NCBI GenBank assembly: GCA_947652605.1
Contig: OX393583.1
Span: 13,557,222 to 13,621,221 of the forward strand
DNA length: 64,000 nucleotides
Direction: 5' to 3'
Origin: Elmis aenea
Taxonomy: Eukaryota > Arthropoda > Insecta > Coleoptera > Elmidae
The notes beneath the pieces were generated by a model that ran no database searches, was not told the origin of the DNA, and saw nothing but the letters and a program-made list of their open reading frames with translations. Of this stretch, positions 11,167 through 23,190 are shown in pieces (position 1 is the first letter of the stretch; the number at the start of each line of letters is the position of its first letter). The position numbers and the translations under genes were made by a program.

Positions 11167-13765
11167 CAGGGTGCCCATTTTTCTAACCTGTTGTATGGGT
11201 AACTCCGTTAATATTGGAGATACAGAAACGTTTAAACTAGCAAATTTGTGCAGAATTTAAAGGGAAATCTGATGCCATTTTCAAATTTGACCTACGTCAT
11301 CAACTTTTTAAAATATTTTGAAAGAACTGAAAAAGGTCGATTTTTTCAAACTTGAATAATTCCGTAACCATATGATTTAGAATAAAAATAAAAATTGACT
11401 TTTATAGATATTTTTACGTAGATTTTAAATATGTTAACGAAATTTTCATAGCACTCTCGATTTCCGAGTTATAGCACAAACTTGCATTTTTTTAAATGGA
11501 AGTCATAGTTGGCTATGGTCTTATTAAAAAGGTTATTTTTTTCTCGTTTCAATGATATAAGGTTTGTTATGCTTTACTGTTGTAGTTTTTCTTTAAATAA
11601 GCAAAAATCATTTTACATGTTCACAGCCTACTAATAGATGGGAGTTATCCCGTGTTGATGTTCTTTTTTTTCGATGTGACATTTAAGAGTTGTCTCTTAT
11701 TGCTAGTGTAGCAGTTATTAGCCAGTTACAAATTTTAAAAACAAAACCTTATAGTTTGTCAAATATAATTTATTGTTTGTTTTAGGTGTAAATCTCTCTC
11801 TCGTGTTGATCAAAATTTTTGATTGAGTTTATTGTAAATTTCAAAAACAATGTGTTCTAATAAAGAAAAAACCACATGCTTTTCTATTACTACGCTTGTA
11901 ATAGAAATAGTAGAAATTCAAGTGAAATGTATTTGCAAAGATTTATGGAAAAGAGCCAACCAAGAAAGAAATTATTTTCGTTATTAGAAACCAATTTAAA
12001 AAAAGCCTGCTAATATTTCTTCATTAGAAAACTTTGTTTTTGAAATTTATAATAAACAAAAATTTTGATCAACACGAGAGAGAGACATACGTATAACAAA
12101 CAATAAATTTTATTTGACAAACTATGAGGTTTTGTTTTTAAAATTTGTAACTGGCTAATAACTGCTACACTAGCAATAAGAGACAACTCTTAAATGTCAC
12201 ATCAAAAAAAAAGAACATCAACACGCAGGGTGGATAAAAATCATGTTTTTTTAAAAAAATCAAAAAAATCGATTTATTTGATTTCAATCAGATTTTTTTG
12301 ATTTAAATCAGATTTTTTTAATTTAATCAAATATACCATATTATCGAATTTAGTGACATATTCACATGCTATTTCTGTTTTGTGCTAATATATTTAATAA
12401 TCAATATATTTAATTCATTGGTGAATTTTTGTCAAAATGAAAAATTAAGTATAATGATTAAGAATTTTGAAAAATCAGTGCTAAATGGTGATGTTTAATT
12501 AATTATATACAGGGTGAGTCATTAGTGCGGGATCGGTCGATTGTGGCTAAACGGCTTGAGATATGAAGTTGATTCTAATGCTATTTTATACAGCTTTTTC
12601 TAAACACAATACAAATATTTTCAAATATACAGGGTGAGTCACCTTTCTGGAACTAATAGCAACTTTTATATTTCATATACAACCCACAATTTTTTATTTA
12701 ATATTTTTGACCGCCCTAATTTTAGCTTTGCGTCAATATAAAATACTACAGGTTTTTATACGGCGTTGTAAAAAAAAATATTTTCTAGATTATTCAAAGT
12801 TTGAAGTCTTTATTTAAAAAATTCTCCTGAAGTTATTTTGAAATACAGAGTTGTAATTTGGTATGGACATGAAGAAAAAATGTCTCTGTTCGCTCGATAT
12901 GAAAAAATTTGAATCACATATACAGGGGTGTTTATAAATAGGTGGCAACTTCCATGATTTTCAAAAGCTCCTAACTCGATTTTTTCAAATGCAAACACCT
13001 GTATTTTTTTATGTCATCGAATTCGTCTTTAAAAGAGCTTCATATTTTGTTAAGTATGTCCTATAACCAAAACTCATACTTTTCGAGATATTCGACATTT
13101 TTTTTCAAATCGTTATTGAAGCAATAGAGTGCCGTGGAAATTGAAAAAACTGACTGTTCAGTTGTTCACTACGCTAACGTCAAAAACTTGTCACTTTTAA
13201 AAAAAAATCACTTGATTTAAATCATGATTTAAATCGTGATTTAAATCAATTGATTTAAATCTGCTCAACCCTGTCAACACGGGATAACTCCCATCTATTA
13301 GTAGGCTGTGAACATGTAAAATGATTTTTGCTTATTTAAAGAAAAACTACAACAGTTAAGCATAACAAACCTTATATCATTGAAACGAGAAAAAAATAAC
13401 CTTTTTAATAAGACCACAGCCAACTATGACTTCCATTTAAAAAAATGCAAGTTTGTGCTATAACTCGGAAATCGAGAGTGCTATGAAAATTTCGTTAACA
13501 TATTTAAAATCTGCGTAAAAATATCTATAAAAGTCAATTTTTATTTTTATTCTAACTCATATGGTTACGGAATTATTCAAGTTTGAAAAAATCGACCTTT
13601 TTCAGTTTTTTCAAAATATTTCAAAAAGTTGATGACGTAGGTCAAATTTGAAAATGGCATCAGATTTCCCTTTAAATTCTGCACAAATTTGCTAATTTAA
13701 ACGTTTCTGTATCTCCAATATTAACGGAGTTACCCATACAACAGGTTAGAAAAATGGGCACCCTG
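11167..13765. mobile_element. Palindromic CAGGGTG element F, TA-flanked, with nested hAT
   Basis: The left arm (11167 to about 11865) recurs inverted in two blocks (about 12020-12225 and 13274-13765), split by the hAT insertion G. Termini CAGGGTGCCCATTTTTC with TA on both sides. The loop (about 11866-12020) has no clear coding. Arms are about 700 bp and well conserved. The element was about 1.5 kb before the insertion. Confidence 0.8.
12226..13273. mobile_element. hAT-type element G with perfect 8-bp target duplication
   Basis: It begins CAGGGTGGATAAAAATCATG and ends GCTCAACCCTG. Direct TCAACACG flanks it at 12218-12225 and 13274-13281, and element F's uninterrupted arm (near 11650) has that site once. 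Both ends have GATTTAAATCA-type palindromes. Inside are pieces of other CAGGGTG elements (starts near 12509 and 12628). No transposase. Confidence 0.8.
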
Positions 13766-13790
13766 TATACTATATTTTTACCTTAGATCA

Positions 13791-14330
13791 GGGATGGCAA
13801 ATAGGTGGCACACGTGCCAAACTTGGCACTCGAGAGATTTTCGACGGCACCCTAAAGAATTCTTATGAATAAATTTGTTTTTCAAATTTTAAACTTTTTC
13901 GAAATGTTTTATTTATTTTTAATTAGTATGCTAATTATCTACAGCTCATGTTATTTAAATATCAAAAAATAAAAAATACCAAAAAATAACAACTCTTCTT
14001 ATATCGGTACAATAATTTGATCATTACTATACATATAAAATACCAACTGTAGCGATGCACGGAACAACATGACGTTGGCAATACTGAACGTAATAACTGA
14101 CGGTTGTTTCTGGTAGATAGGTTAGGTTAGGTAAGGTTAGCTTAGGTTAGGTAAGGTTAGGTTAGGTAAGGTAAGGTTAGGTTAGGTAAGGTTAGGTACT
14201 GGCACGGGGAAAAATTTGTATTAAATTTTATCTTATTTTGGCACACTGATCAAATCCTATTTGTCAGTGTGGTATTTAAATGACATTTGTTGATTAAGAT
14301 TTTTTTGTTTTTCACGGCACGCTTGAAAAT
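13791..14330. repeat. Partial hAT-like MITE (CAGGGATGGCAAA end)
   Basis: It starts CAGGGATGGCAAATAGG and carries GTGGCACACG / GTGCCAAAC motifs. A matching right terminus is not found. It contains the TTAGG-like array at 14119-14197. Confidence 0.45.
14119..14197 (+). repeat. TTAGG-like short tandem array
   Basis: About 80 bp of GGTTA and GGTAA units. The unit resembles the common insect telomere repeat TTAGG, in an interstitial place. Whether it came from telomere repair or is a simple microsatellite is unknown. Confidence 0.7.
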
Positions 14331-14639
14331 TTTGTGAAACATAACCTATTTTAGTTAAACTTTTATTTTTTATTTCTTATTAGTTTTGCACTAAAATTAA
14401 CTTATGATTACATCATTAAATTCAGAAAAATAATGTCTACCAGATTTAGTAAAAAAAAATTGATGGTGCCATTTGAAAAAAAAATTGACTATCGTTTGAC
14501 ATTTAAGTTGACCTTGAAAAAAATTGAAATCCAATTCAGTTCATAGCATCTGAGGAGACATTTCATTTAGTTTTTTGTTCAGCAAAATCGGACCACAAAT
14601 AACGGAGTTACAGCTTGCGGCGTTTTTTGTGTGACAGCC

Positions 14640-14905
14640 TGTATATCAGTTCGGTTCCGGTTTTCGTTCGGGAAAATCGACGGTTTTTTCGGTTTTCGGT
14701 TCAGCTCCGAGCGATTAATTTTTAAATTGCATTTGAAGAAACAACGACAACTGAAGTGGAGAGTAAGATTGTGTTAACGCGCGTGTCTGACCTGAACCGA
14801 ACCGAAATAAACCGATAATTTTTCGGTTCAGCTCCGGTTTTCGTTCCAACAAAAATAACGGTTTTTCCTGTTTTAGGTTTTCGGTTCAGTTTCTGATTTT
14901 TACAA
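14640..14905. repeat. CGGTT/GGTTCGG-rich repeat
   Basis: Repeated GGTTCGG and CGGTTTTC words with a partly inverted copy (ACCGAACCGAAAT). Similar words recur at 39350-39524. Probably the end region of a hAT-like MITE. Confidence 0.45.
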
Positions 14906-14962
14906 TAAACGTTCTCAGAAAGTCGTACGTTTGAGTACCGCTGCGCTAGACAAGTTTGTGTA

Positions 14963-16145
14963 CAGTGTGGTCAATTTTCGATGCCCATACAGGGTATCTC
15001 GGTTATTATCAGAGATAGAAAAAAACTAAATACATAAACTCGATTTATTTTTTCGATAGAAATTTATTGCCGCAAACAGATTTTTAATATCTTTTTTAAT
15101 TTTCGAAATATAGCCAAAAACCGATTTTTGGCACTTTTCAAAAATGTTAAATATCTCGTTTAAACGAGAAGATAGAAAAAAACTTTAAAGGCATTTTTCG
15201 CATGATTTTTTGTGCTTAATAAGATAGCGATGTTCAATTGTTTTTTACTCATATTAATGCCGATATATTACACCTAACTTTCTTATTTTAAATGGCAACC
15301 ATAGGCAAATTATATATTTTTGAAAAACGCAAAAAATAAGCTTTCGATTCATGTCAAAGCCAACTATGGTTGTCATTTAAAATAAGAAAGTTAGGTGTAA
15401 TATATCAATATTTGTATGAGTAAAAAAAAATTGAACACCGCCATCTTATTAAGGACAAAAAACCATGCAAAAAATGTCTTTAAAGTTTTTTTCTATCTTC
15501 TCGTTTAAACGAGATATTTAACATTTTTGAAAAGAGCCAAAAATGGTGTTGGCTTAATTTCGAGTATCAAAAAAGACATCAAAAATGTTAAATATCTCGC
15601 TTAAACGAAAAGATAGAGAAAAACTTTAAAGACATTTTTTGCATGGTTTTTTGTCCTTAATAAGATGGCGATGTTCAATTTTTTTTTACTCATACAAATA
15701 TTGATATATTACACTAACTTTCTTATTTTAAATGACAACCATAGTTGGCTTTGACATGAATCGAAAGCTTATTTTTTGCATTTTTCAAAAATATATAATT
15801 TCCCTATGGTTGCCATTTAAAATAAGAAAGTTAGGTGCAATATATCGGCATTGATATAAGTAAAAAACAATTGAACATCGCTATCTTATTAAGCACAAAA
15901 AATCATGCGAAAAATGTCTTAAAAGTTTTTTTCTATCTTCTCGTTTAAACGAGATATTTAACATTTTTGAAAAGTGCCAAAAATCGGTTTTTGGCTATAT
16001 TTCGAAAATTAAAAAAGATATCAAAAATCTGTTTACGGCAATAAATTTCTCTCGAAAAAATAAATCGAGTTTATGTATTTAGTTTTTTTCTATCTCTGAT
16101 AATAACCGAGATACCCTGTATGGGCATCGAAAATAGACCACCCTG
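14963..16145. mobile_element. Complete palindromic element B, TA-flanked
   Basis: Ends are CAGTGTGGTCAATTTTCGAT and its inverse with CACCCTG, flanked by TA. The arms (about 590 bp) are inverted copies, and each arm contains a smaller inverted pair around the ATGGCAACCATA / TATGGTTG blocks, giving four alternating copies of one unit. There is no coding. A second copy's right part starts the window. Confidence 0.8.
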
Positions 16146-17252
16146 TACATCCATAAACCTTTTGAAAACGACAAGATAATTTTAACCTGTTATGTTTATT
16201 TTGTTTTCTGCTGGGAAGTGACGAAACAAATGAAATTACCTCTAAAATTATAACTGTGTCGATTATCATTAAGGAAAGAAGACGAGATAAAACCGATTTT
16301 TTAACATATTAAAATCTACTTGTAACTTCTCGCTTGTTTTTCAAACATTCAAATGACTACCGTGATCTTGATGCAAAAGCTATCTCACACTCGGGAATTT
16401 AAAAATGCATTCTAAGATCAAGGTGTGCCACAAAACAAAACGCATTTTAACGTAGTGATTTAAAACAGATTATGACATCTAAAAATAGTAATGTAAAACA
16501 GCTGGTAATCTGACCTATGCAGCATTTCTTGGATGAAAACTTATAGGTTTGTATGTCGGCAGCCACGCCAAATGATTATATCTTATGGAATTTTGCCTCC
16601 GAAAAAAACACTGGCAATTTAATAGAGCATTTAAATTGACCTTTGAACGGAGATTCTAAACCTTTGGACTTTCATGGATCCCTAATTAAACATTGTTTGG
16701 AGCAAGTGACTCCAAAGCCAGTTTCAAAATCTCAATATCACAGTTGCAATAAAATTTTAGATCACGTCACACGATCATGTTTTAGACACGGTGTTTAGTT
16801 GATTATAAAACTCATGCTCTAATGAAAATTTCACATAAAATATCACAATATTTAGACTTGAATTATTCAGAAATACAAATGAAGGATGAGATAAGTCAAA
16901 AATTCAGAACCTTATTTAGACTTACAGATATTTCAAGCAATGGATAAAGAACTCACGTCAATCAAAATTTTAGAACCGCTGATTATGTCGGCTACCCGGT
17001 GACGTCACACAGTGACCTATTCGCAGCATTCAGCTGATTTCACTATACAATCTTATACCGGGTGATTCAGTTTGACTGTCGCACTCCTTAAACTTTACGA
17101 GAGTGTATCTAGCAGCCTCATTCTAGCAGCGGCTTCTTAACATACTGTCAGCCTTACAATAAGCTCCACCCGCCTAGATCTAAACTCTTCCCACCTACAG
17201 CGGAGCCATATGTCCGTCCTTATACTTAACTACACCCGCTGTTATTAATCCG
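16146..17252. other. Unique DNA, no gene supported
   Basis: AT-rich with many stops in all frames. No repeat or domain recognised. Confidence 0.35.
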
Positions 17253-17900
17253 TTCAAAAATTAATTACTCGTAAGTTATTATATAACTCCTCTTGAAATT
17301 TTACAAATAGTTTCTTCATTACTAGACTCATCTACAAAAAATTTCACGACTTCAGTATTCGGGGATAAGGGTGCTTATCACGTGTTCTTAAGCACCCGCT
17401 CTATTATTATTACTTTCAAAAATTAATTACTCGTAAGTTATTATATAACTCCTCTTGAAATTTTACAAATAGTTTCTACATTACTAGACTCATCTACAAA
17501 AAAATTCACGACTTCGGTATTCGGGGATAAGGGTGCTTATCACGTGTTCATAAGCACCCGCCCTATTATTATTACGTTCAAAAATTAATAACTCGTAAGT
17601 TATTATATAACTCCTCTTGAAATTTTACAAATAGTTTCTACATTACTACTCATCTACAAAAAAAATTCACGACCTTCGTATTAGAGGATAAGTGTTCTTC
17701 TTGAATAAAATGTAAAATAAAATTTAAGTAATAGTTTCTGTATTATTAGATTTATCTATAAACAAATTTACGACTCCAGGGTTGCTTATAAGAGAAGAGT
17801 GCTTACTTTTGTCAAAACTTTGATAAAACCGTATATTTTTTATAAGCAGATTTAATTTTACATCTTATGATAACTCCTCTTGAAATTTTACAAATATACT
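17253..17900 (+). repeat. Tandem repeat, about 162-bp unit
   Basis: Three clear copies start at 17253, 17414 and 17577 (each with TTCAAAAATTAAT then ACTCGTAAGTTATTATATAA), followed by degraded parts to about 17900. Unit marks include GATAAGGGTGCTTATCACGT. No coding. It may be part of the Helitron-like block that ends at 19118. Confidence 0.75.
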
Positions 17901-18103
17901 CAGGGGTGTCCGAAAATCGCGATTTTTTTTTGTAAAATCGTATAAAGTGTCGAATTTTAATATGTGCACGCTCCGGACCTCGGCAAAATTTATTAAGTAA
18001 AACGTGCAAAAATGTTAGTACCTACATGATGAAAACGTCTTCGCGTGCACGCACTGTCAAACTTTGACAAAATAATAGAAACGCTCAGACCTTCTCCACT
18101 TTA

Positions 18104-18243
18104 TGGTGCCTGTACACCTGAGAGTAAAGTACTCTCGAGAGTAGCGTCGCCAAGGATACAGCCCCTGAGAGTAACTCGCGATTGGCTGTATCCTTGGCGA
18201 CGCTACTCTCGAGAGTACTTTACTCTCAGGTGTACAGGCACCA
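18104..18243. mobile_element. 140-bp perfect hairpin element, copy 1
   Basis: Two 60-bp arms, perfectly inverted, around a 20-base loop. It starts TGGTGCCTGTACACCTGAGA and ends with the inverse. Flanks read TTA on both sides, which fits a PIF/Harbinger-type 3-bp duplication. The overlapping mirror open frames are products of the palindrome. Confidence 0.75.
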
Positions 18244-18390
18244 TTAGCTTTTTGTGCATGTATCATACCAATTCGGAATCGCCACGCTCTCCCCTAAATA
18301 TACATAGCAAACAATCCCACTTTTGAATTGAATTTTAACTTTAGAATATGAAAATACGATGACACTGTACGAATATTGATTTATTCGGTT

Positions 18391-19058
18391 TTAAAGAGCA
18401 ATGACAAGTGTTGTAAATAAAAATTTGAGCCAATCGATTGTTCATCGACCCGCTTATTTATAATCAATATATCTCGGGAACATAGAGACACGGAACGTCC
18501 ACCAAAGGAAAGGTAATTTTTTGCCCAAAAAGATTTATACTCGGACCCATTGGGTGCGAGCGCGAAGCGCGAGTAGTTTGATTACCAATTTAATAGAATT
18601 TGAGTAGCAATATGGTGCCTGTACACCTGAGAGTAAAGTACTCTCGAGAGTAGCGTCGCCAAGGATACAGCCCCTGAGAGTAACTCGCGATTGGCTGTAT
18701 CCTTGGCGACGCTACTCTCGAGAGTACTTTACTCTCAGGTGTACAGGCACCATTAGGTGCGAGCGCGGAGCGCGAGTAGTACGAATATATTTATTCCAAT
18801 TTAAAAAGCAATAACGAGTGTTACAAATAAAATTTGAACCTCCAAAAAAAGTGACCCGCCTGTATCAGCGCTAGTAGTATGAAAATTTTGAAAAGCAATT
18901 GGGAGTATTGTAAATAAAAATTTGAGCTAATCGATTGATCATCTCCAGCTTAGTTATAATCGATATATCTCGGGCACTGAGCCAATTAGGGACATGGGAA
19001 TTGCACCAAACGAAAGATAATTTTTTGCCCGAAAAGAATTTTACGCGCAAAGAGAATT
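18391..19058. repeat. Dispersed tandem-like repeats around the hairpins
   Basis: Three related units carrying AGCAATGACAAGTGTTG-like text and AATAAAAATTTGAGC start near 18391, 18805 and 18893. Two copies of GCGAGCGCGAAGCGCGAG lie at 18557 and 18757. Confidence 0.5.
18613..18752. mobile_element. 140-bp perfect hairpin element, copy 2
   Basis: Base for base the same as copy 1 as far as I can read. Flanks ATA (left) and TTA (right). Identity of the two copies points to recent movement or to gene conversion. Confidence 0.75.
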
Positions 19059-19059
19059 C

Positions 19060-19118
19060 TACGCGCAAGCCGGGATCTAGCGGTGAAGCAGCCCCGAAGG
19101 GCCTCCGGAATCGCTAGT
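19060..19118 (+). mobile_element. Helitron-like 3' terminus
   Basis: A GC-rich hairpin (GCCCCGAAGGGCC, 19090-19103) lies a few bases before CTAGT (19114-19118), which is followed by T. A hairpin followed by a CTRR-type end before T is the mark of Helitron 3' ends. The 5' TC end is not identified, and the element may take in the repeats from about 17.9 kb on. Confidence 0.5.
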
Positions 19119-19800
19119 TCTTTATAAAATAACGTAAAGGGCGAACTAAATAACTAAAAGCACGCGTTAAAAGAGCTTTCGTAATTCAAATTATTTTCTC
19201 ACCCTAATTATCAAAAGTAGGTACTTAAGAATTTGTAAGTAAACAAATTATTGGTACGAGAATTGTGGTACGAGATCAAATTTTAAAAAAGTTAATACTG
19301 TTAGGCATAAAAAAATATTAAAAACTGCTTAAAATTGACGTCTGTTTACGCCATCAATATTTGTAAGCTATTGGCTAAAATTAAAAAATCGTCTCACAGT
19401 ACCGGACATGTTTTTAATAATCGTTGTTAATTTGAAATAAATATATTCACAATCTTTTTTTAAATACTTGAACTTAGAAACCCATTTTTAAGGAAATTTT
19501 GCTTGTACTTTCCGAAGCGAAGGCGATGTAATTAATACCCCACCATTTTATCGCCGTATGTCTGTTCTACAACATACAGCATTAGCAATACAACACATAA
19601 AATGACAGGACAACCTAAACGTCACAGAAAACGAAAATAATACTACGACACTGATATCTCAGTTATCAGTTTGATTCTGAGATACGAACATAAACATGGT
19701 TATTTTATTTTCAATTTCTTCCTATAAATCATGGGGCGAACACCGCAAAGAAAAGGTTACAACTACTATAGCCGTAAAATATCAGCAAGGCGTAGATGTA
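19119..19800. other. Unique DNA, nothing recognised
   Basis: No frame, RNA or repeat seen. Confidence 0.35.
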
Positions 19801-19802
19801 TA

Positions 19803-20758
19803 GGAAGGTCGGGTATATCGTACCACTTTTTAGAATTTTGGTTATGGTGAATCTTCTATTAAAAATTACGCGAAATAAAAAATATCATTGGTTAGTATAC
19901 ATATTTGTTTATAAAAATGATATAAATCCATAAGCAAATAACAATAGGAACATAAAAGAAAAAAATAAATTGCACAATGCTACAAAAGGTACTATTTCCC
20001 TTACTCGTTCGGTAAATCGTACCTAGGGGTGGCTAAATCGTACCTACAGGTTATATATGGAGATTAGGTACAAATTTAAGATAGGTACAACAGCTTATTA
20101 ACAATTAACCCAAACATATTTTTTGTACCAGCTCTCATTCCAGCACATGTTTCATGGGTCCAACGGTTACACCTCTCACACCGCACATATCTTCAATTAC
20201 GTTTTCTTCGCAAATGAAACAATACCAATGCCAATCATCTGGGTTCACTACTACTTCAACATCTTCTACTGTTTTTGAGGTCGTAGCTTTGGGACGGCAT
20301 GCTTTTTTAAAAATGGAGGCAACAAGTGTTGGAGATTCGGCAAATCGTACCTGGTACGATATACCAAACCATTTGCGGTACGATTTGCCGAACTGCCACA
20401 TTGTGCGATTTTATGCTTAATGTGAAATTAATTACAATTTCAACGTATTAAAGCAAGTTTTAATTTACGCCTAATTTACTGACAAATGCTAATGTAAAAG
20501 TATTCATACGGTTCAACTTACCGATTTAGAATAAAAATCTTACACATGAACGAACAAAATTATTATTGACGACACTGTTTTTACAAATTGAAAGTTACCC
20601 GGAAACAGTCATTTTGACGGTAAAAATGGAAACTGCTCTATGTTTTGCAATACAAGGGCCTCGGATTGAGTAGAAAAGATTGCACCATTTACACCTTCTA
20701 ATAAGAAAAATAGCAGTGGTACGATTTAGCAAGCGGTACGATATACCCGACCTTACCC
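19803..20758. mobile_element. pogo-like element 1 with iterated ATCGTACC motifs
   Basis: Inverted ends with AAGGTCGGGTATATCGTACC, flanked by TA (19801-19802, 20759-20760). The word (T/A)ATCGTACC or its inverse recurs inside near 20014, 20034, 20341, 20353, 20377 and 20718 as well as in both ends. It holds a broken transposase C-terminus on the minus strand. It shares ends with 47581-48182. Confidence 0.7.
20085..20401 (-). pseudogene. pogo/Tigger-like transposase C-terminus with PHD-like finger
   Basis: The minus frame gives a tail with WHWYCFICEENVIEDM, then after a one-base frame change VRCERCNRWTHETCAGM. Cys-x2-Cys, Cys-x2-Cys and HExxC spacing matches the small zinc finger often found at the end of insect pogo-type transposases. 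The DDE domain is missing. It lies inside the TA-flanked element and is non-functional. Note that the coding part itself contains the iterated GTACGATTTGCC motif. The assignment to pogo rests on this zinc finger and the TA duplication. Confidence 0.55.
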
Positions 20759-20879
20759 TATAAGAGCAAGAGAGTATGTTTAATTTTTTATTATTAGTTA
20801 AAATGATTTTATCATATTAAGTATGGATCCAAAAGTTTTTCTAGTAGATTAGTCAATCGCTTATGTTGTTTTTTTAAGT

Positions 20880-21366
20880 AAATACTTTGTTCATCAATTT
20901 ACAAAACAACTACGGGGTTTAGCCATAGGACACCCTTCATAAAAATTGAAGGGGAGAAAAAATGCTATCGAATAGCATAATAAAACAAGTGTGTTTACAT
21001 TTGAAAAAAATGAGTTATGTCACTTTGAAGTTTGGAATGTTTGGCATTTTTTTGTGAACACCCTGTATCAATAAATTTAATTTTTTTATTATTAATATGT
21101 TGCTCCCTAACCGGACTAACATTATTGTTAAAACTTATTTCTTAACTTCAAGAAACGAGGTCGCTACGATTTTTTAAAGTTAAGCCTGCTTATTTCAGAT
21201 TTTTCAGAAAAAAATTTAATAAGTTGGCAACACTGTCACAAAATCAAAAAATGAAAAGACATTCATGTAGAGGTTAAAAAATGACATTCGAAGACCTAAA
21301 AATATACAGGGTGTTCCATTTAAAAAAATCTTTGTTTTTGCTATAGCGCGAAAATGGAACACCCTG
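20880..21366. repeat. Truncated right arm of element family R
   Basis: It matches 58102-58530 in inverse and 60170-60378: CTACGGGGTTTAG, GTTGCTCCCTAACCGGACTA and ATGTAGAGGTTAAAAAATGA. It ends in a 60-bp terminal hairpin (21307-21366) with CAGGGTGTTCCA and TGGAACACCCTG at its two ends, flanked by TA. Confidence 0.7.
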
Positions 21367-21439
21367 TATAGTTGAAAATAATTTAAAGTCATGTAGTAAA
21401 TTACCACAAACAACTTTTGAATGAAACTTTTTTTTGTGA

Positions 21440-21493
21440 AATTGTTACAAGACGAGATATTGATCCGTTACGTTACTTTTTGTACACACTGTA
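21440..21493. repeat. Solo element end, inverse of 8505-8562
   Basis: AAGACGAGATATTGATCCGT followed by TACGTTACTTTTTGTA. Confidence 0.5.
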
Positions 21494-23181
21494 TATTTAT
21501 GGCAGTACTTGGAAACGTTTCTGTTAATTTATTTTCATAAATACAGTTTGAAACTTGGCGAGGCCAAAGTCGTACCGTCAATATACCGTTCGTCCGAATT
21601 TTTATTGCCGCTCAGTTTTATGTGTTAATCTTTGCTGTGTTTTAATAGATCTTTTTCACTTCATTCTTTTAATTTACTTATGTCGTGGATAAGTTCATTG
21701 TGCTATTTTGACTACGCAAGTCTTTTGTAATTCATCATATTGTGGTGTATAAAATCACGAAATATTTTTTTTTCATTATTTATTGACTTAACTGATGTTT
21801 CGTATCCAAACATTTTCTATTTTGTTATCTTAGGAATTCTTAAAAAAAACAAGATTGGCGTTGCTTCGTTAATTACCAAATTTAAAGAATAGCAACACAA
21901 GAAATGAAAAAAGCTCTGAAATGTATCTTAATCCCAAATATTGATGTTCAGTAAAATTTTAAAAGAATTATAATAAATTCGAATAATCCCTGGCCGGTAA
22001 TATAGTCTACAAACCGAAAACTATTAAAAAAATAAAAAATTTCGCGATATTTGTATCTTTATTGCGATTAACAAATCTAATAACAATAGTAAATTGTTCT
22101 GTGTAGCTCAAGTCCAGGTGGTATGAAGAATTAAATAACAATATTTCGACTCTAACTATTTTTAAAATATTTTGCTTTGTGGCTTCACAAATTTTTCACA
22201 TTTCTTTTATATCTTCTTACCTAAATAATCAGCATTATTCTTTCTTGTGATGTTTGGATACGTTTTCAGTTTCGTATAATCTTGTGTTGAATTAATCGAA
22301 CATTCATTACTCAACGACTTTTTAAGTTCGCTATATTTTGAACAGTTTTTAATCAAGACAACCGTATTCATTGGTAAGTTGCGTATGTTGATCATTAAAT
22401 ATTTTACAATGATAACAAAAAACCGTTTATCGCGATTTTGAATAAACTAAATAACTTCTAGTAAGTTTTTCTCCATTTGGTAACATTCGATAACAATATG
22501 GTTCTCGACTTTAGGATAACTCCTATTACTTGACGAGAAAAAATTTCAACTAAACAATCTCTAATTTTTATGGTTACATATTTTGCTTGGATCGCTAAAT
22601 TTAAAATAGACAGTTAATTCGAAGTTTCGGGTTCTTTGAATCAAAATCCAAAATTTCTTTAACAGCAGTGACATTATGGTGGGGTTCGTTTTATCATTAT
22701 TAGATATATAAGGTTCATCAAACGTATCTTGTTGTAGGTACTGTTCATTATTTTTACATATACAAAGGTATAACTTTATTTATACTTTACTTTTCATACG
22801 TGATAAATTTGTTTTGTTTTGTCTTATTATTCTTTATACTGTAATAAATGCATATAATGATTACAAAATTTTTTAATTTTTTATTTACATTCAGGGGGGA
22901 GGTTAAAGTTTGCATAAAGGTGGCTCATATGCACGCGGCGGCCCTGTTTCGAATTACTTTTTTAAGCCCATCGACCATCGAGTGACTCAAAAGTGAATGA
23001 AGATTTTTACGACGTAGGAACAGGGACTGCAACTGCGTGAGGTACCTATTTTCTAATCAATAAACATCATGTGTAAGTACTCCATAAATAGATTACTTTC
23101 AATTTTTGATCTGCATCTACTAAAACACGTATTAAAATGAGAACGAAAGCGCGCACGGCGGTTACCGTGCGTAACAAACGC
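21494..23181. other. Unique AT-rich DNA, no gene supported
   Basis: A 62-codon minus frame (22207-22395) has no recognised domain. Poly-pyrimidine and AT-rich stretches. It could hold intronic or regulatory sequence of the PRODH gene, but nothing shows this. Confidence 0.3.
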
Positions 23182-23190
23182 GTGTTTGGG

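Noticed and set aside
17253..17710. CRISPR-like array
   Set aside because: Units of about 162 bp repeated without unique spacers of CRISPR size; this is a eukaryotic tandem repeat.
18045..18326. Open frames on both strands around 18.1 kb
   Set aside because: Frames of the 140-bp perfect hairpin; no domain.
22207..22395. 62-codon minus frame as exon
   Set aside because: No domain and no convincing splice borders.
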